Source of the DNA: Bacteriovoracaceae bacterium UBA6261
GTDB lineage: Bacteria > Bdellovibrionota > Bacteriovoracia > Bacteriovoracales > Bacteriovoracaceae
Direction: 5' to 3'
DNA length: 42,685 bases
NCBI GenBank assembly: GCA_002440825.1
Contig: DJVH01000093.1
Location: 8,354 to 51,038, forward strand
The notes under the pieces are model-generated. The model made no database searches. It was not told the DNA's origin and saw only the letters and a list, made by a program, of their open reading frames with translations. Made by a program: the position numbers and the translations under genes. Below, piece after piece: positions 15,021 through 21,989 of the stretch (within the stretch, counting starts at the first letter, position 1; every line of letters starts with the position of its first letter).

Positions 15021-15410
15021 TTATTCGCAAGCTGGAATAGCAAAATGTTTTGTTTTCACTGTCTGGAATCCACCTTCAGTGTAATAACCGTAAGCAATAT
15101 TATAGTGAAGTGGAATTTTCATAGTTATTGTTTCAAATCCAGTTTCACCCACTGGAATAGCTTTTTTATATTCAATAGCTGTGCTCAGAATTTTCTTTTC
15201 TTCTTTAGAACACACAGAAGCTTCACTTCCTTTCCATTCAGTGCAAACAGCAACTTCATATTGAGTATTAACCATGTCCCCATCCACGCACACTTCATTC
15301 ACTGGAACGAATACTGAACCAAATTGAACTTTAGGGAAATCACCTGCAAGATTGTGGGCAAGTGCAGATACTGAAGTAAAAACCAATGCTGACAAAATTA
15401 ATGCTTTCAT
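15021..15410 (-). CDS. small secreted protein of unknown function
   Basis: 129 residues with a signal peptide (MKALILSALVFTSVSALAH) and four Cys in the mature part (NEVCVDGD, VAVCTEW, SVCSKEE, and the penultimate IPACE), suggesting two disulfides. The mature part is strand-rich with a YNIAYGYYTEGG segment. The AAAGGAGA ribosome site is strong. No family is recognised. An AT-rich 190-base region separates it from the divergent SPW gene. Confidence 0.75.
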   Translation of the reverse strand: MKALILSALVFTSVSALAHNLAGDFPKVQFGSVFVPVNEVCVDGDMVNTQYEVAVCTEWKGSEASVCSKEEKKILSTAIEYKKAIPVGETGFETITMKIPLHYNIAYGYYTEGGFQTVKTKHFAIPACE

Positions 15411-15501
15411 AAAATCTCCTTTCTCGATTTTGGGTTAATGTCAGCGACTCTTTACAATGCTCATCTAAAGAATAAAACTCCTTCGCTCAATCTTGAGGAT
15501 A

Positions 15502-15518
15502 AATTGAAGCGTTCAATT
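15502..15518. promoter_or_regulatory. small palindrome in a divergent promoter region
   Basis: AATTGAA-GCG-TTCAATT is a perfect 7-bp palindrome in the intergenic region between the divergent secreted-protein and SPW-repeat genes. It could be an operator serving both, but no regulator is identified. Confidence 0.3.
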
Positions 15519-15601
15519 ATATATATTTTTTGAATATTTTCTTAAGTTCAAGTGCAACGATCTCGAAGTTAAAATAAATCTGTGGAAGTAAGGAGTGATG
15601 T

Positions 15602-16054
15602 ATGAATAAAAATCAAAAGAAATCATTCGAATACGAGAACCTTGGTAGTCTCATCATCGGAGCCTGGGTGCTTTTTAGCCCGGTGATTGGAGGATTGATT
15701 CCGGTTTACCGTGGACTACACGTCTACTGGTGGAACTTTATCATCGTAGGTCTGGCCGTCATTTTTATGTCGATACTCTCTATAAGAAAAATGGTTGCCT
15801 GGGCGGAAAGAGTTAATATCATTGCCGGTGTGTGGCTGATGGTGGCACCGCTCTTTTTAATTTATTTCAACCTGAGTAATTTCTATTTCTGGAATTCGAT
15901 TCTAAGCGGCGGATTGATTGCCTTTTTATCTGCTCTGGCCTTACCTGTTGCTGATCATGTTATTTATCACAAACACGTTATCAGCAAAAACGACAGAGAG
16001 CCATTGCCAGTTTTCAAGCCGAAACACTACAATCAGCACCATCATTCGGTTTGA
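15602..16054 (+). CDS. SPW-repeat membrane protein
   Basis: 150 residues with four transmembrane helices organised as two copies of the SPW motif: GAWVLFSPVIGG followed by YWWNFIIVG, and GVWLMVAPLFLIYF followed by FWNSILSGG. The canonical SPW triplet is SPV in the first copy and APL in the second. Function of the family is unknown, but it is an integral inner-membrane protein. The soluble C-terminal tail is His-rich (KHYNQHHHSV). TAAGGAG gives a good ribosome site. The 3' end overlaps the convergent NTPase gene by 13 bases. Confidence 0.8.
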   Translation: MNKNQKKSFEYENLGSLIIGAWVLFSPVIGGLIPVYRGLHVYWWNFIIVGLAVIFMSILSIRKMVAWAERVNIIAGVWLMVAPLFLIYFNLSNFYFWNSILSGGLIAFLSALALPVADHVIYHKHVISKNDREPLPVFKPKHYNQHHHSV

Positions 16055-16638
16055 AAACGCTTGATAAACTTCAGGGCCATGTCTGCTTTTTCAACAAAGC
16101 TTTTTGTACTGGGCACTTCCACGTAGCGCGGATGATTTTTCCAGATCGAGGCAATCTTATCATCAATGAGTTTTGATTGAACCGCATTTTCAATACGCAA
16201 TGGATTTGTGTGATTGTAACCGTTAATTTCTGTCGGTGTTCTCATATGAATCACAGCATAGTAATGAGAATATTCTTTTTCCAATGAACTTCCGTTCATT
16301 TCCCAAAATGCTTTTTCTTCGCAAGGCCAGTACGCAAGACCATCAAGAGTTCCTCTATCGCACAGACCAATTTCCCAGTTGTATTCCTGGCGTACTAAAG
16401 TTTCCATTTCACGCTGAACATGATAAATGGCCCTCTGTGCAGCCGTTCTGGCTGTCAGGCTTGGCAGTCGCCAGAACCCACCGCCAAAGATGATTGACGC
16501 CGACTCAGGAAGAATGACCGTTTTTTCATTCAGTGTTCTCTTTGCCATTTCAAGCACGGCCGTCTTGCCGCCGCCGGGGCCGCCCGTGAGAACAATAAGT
16601 CTGGTTTCGGTTAGGTTTGCTTCTTCACACTCAGCCAT
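16042..16638 (-). CDS. AAA-type ATP/GTP-binding protein
   Basis: 198 residues with an N-terminal Walker A GGPGGGKT (residues 19-26), a strand ending in CDRGTLDGLAYWP that looks like the Walker B/kinase-like DRG motif, and Arg-rich helices further on. This layout fits the AAA_28 group of P-loop NTPases, some of which act as nucleotide or small-molecule kinases. Substrate cannot be told. The start has only a weak GGATT upstream. It is divergent from the ATP-cone gene across 61 bases. Confidence 0.8.
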   Translation of the reverse strand: MAECEEANLTETRLIVLTGGPGGGKTAVLEMAKRTLNEKTVILPESASIIFGGGFWRLPSLTARTAAQRAIYHVQREMETLVRQEYNWEIGLCDRGTLDGLAYWPCEEKAFWEMNGSSLEKEYSHYYAVIHMRTPTEINGYNHTNPLRIENAVQSKLIDDKIASIWKNHPRYVEVPSTKSFVEKADMALKFIKRFQTE

Positions 16639-16699
16639 ATACTTTAATCCTTGTTTGGAATAAACTTTCAGATAAGTCTAATTTTATAAAGGTTCCGCT

Positions 16700-17551
16700 T
16701 TGAAAGCCAGAAACAAATTCAAATATCATGGTCCTAAATTAAGTATCATCAAATCTTCAGGTGATGTTGAACAATTCAACAAAAGTAAACTTCAGCGTTC
16801 ATTAAAAAGAGCAGGTCTTCGCCCCAAAGAATGCAAAGAAATTACGGAGCAAGTTGCTGAAAAGGTCCGCCATGGATCGACGACTCATGACATTTTCAAG
16901 AAAACAGAAAAATTAGTCCGACAGCAATCCACCATTGCGGCCACTCACTATTCATTAAAAAAATCATTGCTGGAACTTGGTCCTACCGGCTATGAATTCG
17001 AGCAATTTGTCGGGCGCTATTTTGAATCCATCGGTTTTACTTCTTACGTTGGCATTACTCTTCAGGGTGAATTCGTTCGTCACGAAGTGGACGTTGTCGC
17101 AAGCAGGCCCAATTATCAGACTTATGTGGAATGCAAATTTCACAACACTATCGGCCGGAAAAATGACATAAAAATCGTTCTGTATGTGAAAGCGCGATGG
17201 GATGATTTAAAAAATGGTCCTGATGGAAAATATCTCAGAGAATATTATGTGGCGACCAATACGGTTTTTACCAGCGATGCCCTTTTGTACGCCGAGGGCG
17301 TTGGACTCAAACTTCTTGGCGTTAATGCTCCTGCCGAAGAATCCTTTCTGGATAAAATTAAAAGACATAAAATTTATCCGATTACTTCATTGCGCCGGTT
17401 AAAAAGAATTCATTGCCGGGAACTACTGAGAAGAAATATCGTATTGTGCTCGGAACTCCTTTTGAAAAAGGATCTGCTACTTTCAATGGGTTTAACTGAA
17501 GATGAAATTGAGAACCTTTTCAGCGACATTGTAAAACTCATCAATCATTAA
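16700..17551 (+). CDS. ATP-cone domain fused to a PD-(D/E)XK (Mrr-like) nuclease
   Basis: 283 residues. Residues 14-95 are an ATP-cone (IIKSSGDVEQFNKSKLQRSL, then TTHDIFKKTEKLV and a terminal helix), the nucleotide-sensing module of NrdA and NrdR. Residues 96-200 are an Mrr/restriction-endonuclease-type core: GYEFEQFVGRYFESIGF helix, HEVDVV with D131, and VECK with E144 and K146. No transmembrane or specificity domain is seen. A TTG start at 16700 preceded by AAAGG is the only reasonable choice. It is followed after 16 bases by a beta-CASP ribonuclease-like gene. An ATP/dATP-gated nuclease is inferred. Confidence 0.85.
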   Translation: MKARNKFKYHGPKLSIIKSSGDVEQFNKSKLQRSLKRAGLRPKECKEITEQVAEKVRHGSTTHDIFKKTEKLVRQQSTIAATHYSLKKSLLELGPTGYEFEQFVGRYFESIGFTSYVGITLQGEFVRHEVDVVASRPNYQTYVECKFHNTIGRKNDIKIVLYVKARWDDLKNGPDGKYLREYYVATNTVFTSDALLYAEGVGLKLLGVNAPAEESFLDKIKRHKIYPITSLRRLKRIHCRELLRRNIVLCSELLLKKDLLLSMGLTEDEIENLFSDIVKLINH

Positions 17552-17567
17552 ATTTAAAAGGTCACGT

Positions 17568-18896
17568 ATGAAAATTAAATTTCTTGGAGCTATTGAAGAT
17601 GTCACCGGTTCAATGACTTTGGTAGAAAACAACAATCAAAAATTTCTTATCGACAGCGGTATGTATCAGGGCGTTCTTCACATTGTGAAAAAAAATGTGC
17701 GACCGCTGGCCTTTGATCCGCATGAAATAAAGGCCATTGTTCTCACTCACGGCCATCTTGATCATTCAGGATATATTCCAAGACTGGTCAAACTCGGATT
17801 CCGCGGAGATATTTTTTGCACCAGGGAAACAATGAAGCTTGCCCGAATCGTCATGACAGATTCTGCCCGCATACTGGAAGAAAACGAGCATCATCCTCTT
17901 CACGCGTTTTATGGTCCGGAAGATATTTTGAAAGCGACTTCTTTTTTTAAGGTGAAGCCGTTAAAAGAAGAGTTTGACCTGGCAGGATTGAAAATTCATT
18001 TTCAATCTGCTGGCCATATTCTTGGAGCTTCAAGTGTCGTAGTAAAGCAGGAAGAAAAGCAGGGCGAGAAAACAATTGTCTTTTCAGGTGATCTTGGCCG
18101 GGCCAACGATCCACTTATGTTTCCTCCCGACGACTGCCCTCCGGCCGATGTACTTATGATGGAATCAACCTATGGAGGAACAATCCGCAAGGGAGATATT
18201 GAGCAAGAATTGATTCAGTTTTTGAAAAAGATTAAAAATGAATCCCGCATCGGTATCATCGCCAGTTTTGCAGTTGCCCGCTCGCAACTTCTGATTACTT
18301 TAATTTCTGAACACTACAAAGCGCATCCCGAAGATAGAGTCCGGTTTGTCATCGATGGTCCCATGATGCTGGAAGCGAATAAAGTTTATGTTGAATACGC
18401 TCATGAAACAAAACTTCCTGAAGAATTAAAACAGGCCCTTCGTTTTGTGGAAACTCTCCAGCATCAACGCGAATGGGAGTCGCTTCAGAAAAAAGACGGG
18501 CCGTTAATTATTCTTTCTTCAAGCGGAATGGTTGCAGGCGGAAGAATCTGGAGACATCTGGAAAACTGGCAGGATGACGATACCGCAGTTCTTTTTCTTC
18601 CGGGCTATCAATCGGAAGGAACTCCGGGCCGCGCGCTCTCCATGGGGCGCAGAGAGATTCAGGATGAGGAAGGAAAAAGAATCAAGTGGCGTGGAGAAGT
18701 CATGACCTCTTCAGCTTTTTCTTCACACGCCGACCAGAATGAACTTCTGGCCTGGTTAAAAAATGTTCCGAAGGAATCCACTATTTATCTCAATCATGGT
18801 GAACCAGAAGCAAAAGAAGCCTTCCGCGAAAAGTTAACCGCCATGGGGTGGAAGCACGTCAAGGTTCCTCACGTTCTCACCGAAGTTGAAATTTAA
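17568..18896 (+). CDS. metallo-beta-lactamase/beta-CASP RNase-like protein
   Basis: 442 residues, the full length of bacterial CPSF73/Ysh1-like proteins. Motif II is HGHLDH (residues 61-66), later metal-binding motifs appear in QSAGHILGASS and SGDLG, and the beta-CASP motifs follow: SSSGMVAGGR (motif A-like), SSAFSSHADQ (motif B-like His) and LNHGEPEA (motif C-like). These enzymes cut or trim RNA using two zinc ions. The AAAAGGT ribosome site is ten bases from ATG. Its tight pairing with the ATP-cone nuclease suggests a joint nucleic-acid processing role. It overlaps the convergent membrane-protein gene by four bases. Confidence 0.9.
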   Translation: MKIKFLGAIEDVTGSMTLVENNNQKFLIDSGMYQGVLHIVKKNVRPLAFDPHEIKAIVLTHGHLDHSGYIPRLVKLGFRGDIFCTRETMKLARIVMTDSARILEENEHHPLHAFYGPEDILKATSFFKVKPLKEEFDLAGLKIHFQSAGHILGASSVVVKQEEKQGEKTIVFSGDLGRANDPLMFPPDDCPPADVLMMESTYGGTIRKGDIEQELIQFLKKIKNESRIGIIASFAVARSQLLITLISEHYKAHPEDRVRFVIDGPMMLEANKVYVEYAHETKLPEELKQALRFVETLQHQREWESLQKKDGPLIILSSSGMVAGGRIWRHLENWQDDDTAVLFLPGYQSEGTPGRALSMGRREIQDEEGKRIKWRGEVMTSSAFSSHADQNELLAWLKNVPKESTIYLNHGEPEAKEAFREKLTAMGWKHVKVPHVLTEVEI

Positions 18897-19363
18897 AACT
18901 GGTAAGATTGAAAGCTTTTCCAGTCACCGAAATAGAGCGCTCCGGCAGTCGCGATAAAAGCTAAAATCATTTCAAAGGCAAAGCGCAAATCGGCATAGAC
19001 GATCGCCCAGGCGATAAAGGCCATGAAAGGAACGCCTGCAAAAAAATAAAAGCCAAGATAAAATTTTTTCTTGAAAACTTTCAACTCTTCATAAGATTTA
19101 ATGTCTGTAATTTTAGAAAGAAAAATTTGAGAAAGCGTGGCCGCTGCAAAAAAACCGGCGACATTGGAAAAATAAATCAGTCCGAATGTGGATTGCGATA
19201 TCATGAGAAGTTTTCCCGGGAATAACTGAAACGCAATCATGAACATGAAGACCGAAACTAAATAGTAAATAACAGAAAACAGCAGAAGATTGTTTCTTTC
19301 AAATTGAATCAGGTCGTCGAATGTTTCTATTGAATGGAGATAGGGCCTGAGAAAAGCTTTCAT
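18893..19363 (-). CDS. four-helix membrane protein of unknown function
   Basis: 156 residues with transmembrane segments at about 28-47, 61-79, 104-122 and 127-146, and a cytoplasmic basic loop (SYEELKVFKKKF). The family is not recognised. AAGGG three bases before the ATG is closer than usual. A perfect 12-bp palindrome lies 79 bases upstream, between this gene and the end of pckA. Confidence 0.65.
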   Translation of the reverse strand: MKAFLRPYLHSIETFDDLIQFERNNLLLFSVIYYLVSVFMFMIAFQLFPGKLLMISQSTFGLIYFSNVAGFFAAATLSQIFLSKITDIKSYEELKVFKKKFYLGFYFFAGVPFMAFIAWAIVYADLRFAFEMILAFIATAGALYFGDWKSFQSYQF

Positions 19364-19441
19364 AGACCCTTATTAAATCATAATTTCACTCTCAGAACGG
19401 CAAAGATTTTTCGGTCGCTGTTAACTCTGTGAAGTTGTGCC

Positions 19442-19468
19442 CCAGGTGTCTAAAGATTAGACACCTGG
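19442..19468. repeat. perfect 12-bp palindrome
   Basis: CCAGGTGTCTAA (19442-19453), AGA, TTAGACACCTGG (19457-19468). No T-tract follows in either direction, so although it could form a terminator-like hairpin after pckA, a protein-binding operator ahead of the membrane-protein gene is equally possible. Confidence 0.85.
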
Positions 19469-19519
19469 ACTGCAAAGCGACCGCCAGAAATCTTGGGTTG
19501 TCTTGCTCTTTAATGCTCC

Positions 19520-21040
19520 CTAGCCCTTCATCTTGATCAACTGGGCCCTGAAGCTATCTTCCAGCTTTCTGGCCGTGGTCATATACTCGGCCGTATTTGA
19601 CCAGGCATTTTTTGGATTCAAAATTTTTGAATCAATCCCTTCTACTTCCTGAGGAATGGAAAGCCCAAACACTTCGTCTTTGGCAAAGGTTGCTTTGTCG
19701 AGTTTTCCTTGCTGGATTTGTCTGATGAGATTTCTGGTAACTTTCAAAGGAAAGCGCTGGCCGACACCATAAGCGCCGCCATACCAGCCAGTATTTACCA
19801 ACCAGATTTTGATATTATGTTTGGTCATCATTTCACGAAGAAGAGCGGAATACACAGTCGGATGACGAAGCATAAAAGGCGCACCAAAACATGTCGAGAA
19901 CGTTGCACTTGGAACTTTGACTCCAATCTCGGTTCCTGCCAGTTTTGCCGAGTAACCAAGAACAAAATAATCCATCGCCTGCTCAGGTTCCAGCAGACTT
20001 ACTGGAGGAAGAACACCGAAGGCATCTGCTGAAAGATAAAAAAGATGTTTAGGAATAGCTCCTTCACCACTTTCCACTCTTTCATCAACGAAGCTGAGAG
20101 GATAAGAAGATCTGCCGTTTTCAGTGACTGAATCATCAAAGAAATCAATTTTCTTGCGATCAGCTGACAACATGACGTTTTCAAGAAAAGAGCCAAAGCG
20201 AGTCGACGCTTTAAAAATAGAAGGCTCGGTATCCGCTGCCAGCTTGAATGTTTTTGCATAACAGCCGCCTTCAAAATTAAAGACTCCTTTATCTGAAAGG
20301 CCATGCTCATCATCGCCGATCAGGTCAAGACCTTCATCAGTAGAAAGTGTTGTCTTCCCTGTTCCGGATAAACCGAAAAAGACAAAGCTCTCGCCTTTTT
20401 TATTTTGATTGGCCCCTGAATGCATCGGAAGAAGTCCGGCATCTGGAGTAAGAAAGTTCATAATGGAGAACATGCTCTTTTTGATTTCGCCTGCGTAGAA
20501 AGTTCCTGCGATAATTGTGCATTTATTTTTGAAACAAGTCACAATCACTGTTTCGGATTTTGTCTTATATTTTACAGGATCGAGAACAAAATCGGGCGCA
20601 TGAATGATCTGATAAGTGTCATTCACTTTCTGACCAGCAGCTTTGAACATATAGGTAGAAAAAAGCGCAGCACTGGCCCGTGAAGAAATAAATTCAATCC
20701 CAAGAGCATAATGATTGCCGGAGCCAATGGATCTTTCAGTGGCAAAAAGCTCATCTTTCGTATTGAGAAAAGCAATGACATCTTTTTTCAATTGATCAAA
20801 TGTTTGCTGATCCATTTTATTGATATTGTTTTCCCACCAGATTTTTTCAGAAGATTGTTCATTCACGACAACATATTTGTCATTGGCTGAACGTCCAGTA
20901 TGCTTTCCTGTTTGCACGACAAGTTCGCCGTCTGGACCAAGAGAGCTCTCTTTTCTCTGTAGCGATTTTTCCATGAAATGGGCAGGTCCGCTGTTTTTTA
21001 TACATTTTTCCGCAGCAAAAGAAGAAAACAATGAAGTCAT
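19520..21040 (-). CDS. pckA: phosphoenolpyruvate carboxykinase (ATP)
   Basis: 506 residues; converts oxaloacetate plus ATP to phosphoenolpyruvate plus CO2, the entry step of gluconeogenesis. The kinase-1a motif is GLSGTGKT (residues 223-230), followed by the metal-binding GDDEHGLSD, and FNFEGGCYAKT and NTGWYGGAYG are typical of the ATP-dependent family. Length is slightly shorter than the Escherichia coli enzyme. The start two bases after the Usp stop uses AAAGGTG inside the end of the Usp gene, so the two are coupled. Confidence 0.95.
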   Translation of the reverse strand: MTSLFSSFAAEKCIKNSGPAHFMEKSLQRKESSLGPDGELVVQTGKHTGRSANDKYVVVNEQSSEKIWWENNINKMDQQTFDQLKKDVIAFLNTKDELFATERSIGSGNHYALGIEFISSRASAALFSTYMFKAAGQKVNDTYQIIHAPDFVLDPVKYKTKSETVIVTCFKNKCTIIAGTFYAGEIKKSMFSIMNFLTPDAGLLPMHSGANQNKKGESFVFFGLSGTGKTTLSTDEGLDLIGDDEHGLSDKGVFNFEGGCYAKTFKLAADTEPSIFKASTRFGSFLENVMLSADRKKIDFFDDSVTENGRSSYPLSFVDERVESGEGAIPKHLFYLSADAFGVLPPVSLLEPEQAMDYFVLGYSAKLAGTEIGVKVPSATFSTCFGAPFMLRHPTVYSALLREMMTKHNIKIWLVNTGWYGGAYGVGQRFPLKVTRNLIRQIQQGKLDKATFAKDEVFGLSIPQEVEGIDSKILNPKNAWSNTAEYMTTARKLEDSFRAQLIKMKG

Positions 21041-21042
21041 GA

Positions 21043-21900
21043 TTACACCTTTAAAACAAGAGTTGGGAGTTCTGAGGCACGTAGAATTTGTCTGGTTATA
21101 CTGCCACCGAGAAAGGCTTCCAGCTTTTTAGTCTGAGCTGCGACAGCGATGAGATCGGCCCCGGTTTTATCGGCCATTTCAAGAAGAGTCTCGGACATCG
21201 GTTTTACATCGTACTCAAGATAAATCTGATAATGAACTTTTTGCTTTGCCATGTATTGTTCAAGTTTCGCAATTTTCTTCTGAGTGGTTTCTTTGAATTC
21301 TGGAAGTGTCATGCCTGCTTCAGGCATAGGAATGTGCACAATACTCAGCTCTGCATTCCATTTTCTCGCATAGCCAATCGCCCGTTCAAGACCCAACGTT
21401 CCCTTCGGAGTCAGGTCATCGGCATACAAAATCCGAGCAGGGGCTTTATCGTTAAACTTAGTTCTTTGATGAAAAATAAAAAGATCGCAATTGGACAAAT
21501 GGACGATGCTTTCGGCAAAGCTTCCAAAAATCAATCGGGGTAAAAACTTTTTATTATTGGTCGCAATCAAAAGCAGATCAATTTTTTTCTTTTTTGTATA
21601 ATCCGTGATTTGTCTGGTGATAGAAGTCATCGATAGACTTTTCTCTGACAGGACTTCTGATTTGATTTTTTTCAAATTAAGTTTTTTTAAAGCAGCCGTC
21701 ATGATTTTTTTTGGATAGGTTGAATAACGTTTGCTTGCAGGAACACTGAAGGCCGTGGCCAGTTCTGCTTCGGCGTTTGAAGCGACATAGATGGCAGTCA
21801 ATTCATCTTTGCTGTTTGCAAGCGAACGCAAAATTCGCGCCGCAAATTGCTGCTGTTCCTTATTGGTCTGGAAAGGATCAAAGGCCCACATGATTTTCAT
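21043..21900 (-). CDS. universal stress protein, tandem UspA domains
   Basis: 285 residues with two Usp-like halves. The second half begins at about residue 148 (KAPARILYADDLTPKGTLGLERAI) and ends with GADLIAVAAQTKKLEAFLGG-SITRQILRASELPTLVL, close to the G-2x-G-9x-G(S/T) ATP-binding pattern; the first half has a weaker equivalent (KIDLLLIATNNKK, GSFAESIVHLSNCDLFI). AAGGAGAC gives a strong start. It is the first gene of an operon with pckA and divergent from the P-type ATPase. Usp proteins accumulate in energy-limited or stressed cells. Confidence 0.88.
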   Translation of the reverse strand: MKIMWAFDPFQTNKEQQQFAARILRSLANSKDELTAIYVASNAEAELATAFSVPASKRYSTYPKKIMTAALKKLNLKKIKSEVLSEKSLSMTSITRQITDYTKKKKIDLLLIATNNKKFLPRLIFGSFAESIVHLSNCDLFIFHQRTKFNDKAPARILYADDLTPKGTLGLERAIGYARKWNAELSIVHIPMPEAGMTLPEFKETTQKKIAKLEQYMAKQKVHYQIYLEYDVKPMSETLLEMADKTGADLIAVAAQTKKLEAFLGGSITRQILRASELPTLVLKV

Positions 21901-21989
21901 TCTTGTCTCCTTAAAACAATCAAAAAAAGCATAACCATTGCTCGCCAGATTGTCGTGCTTAAAGATAACATAGGCGCAGGTTTATTTTC

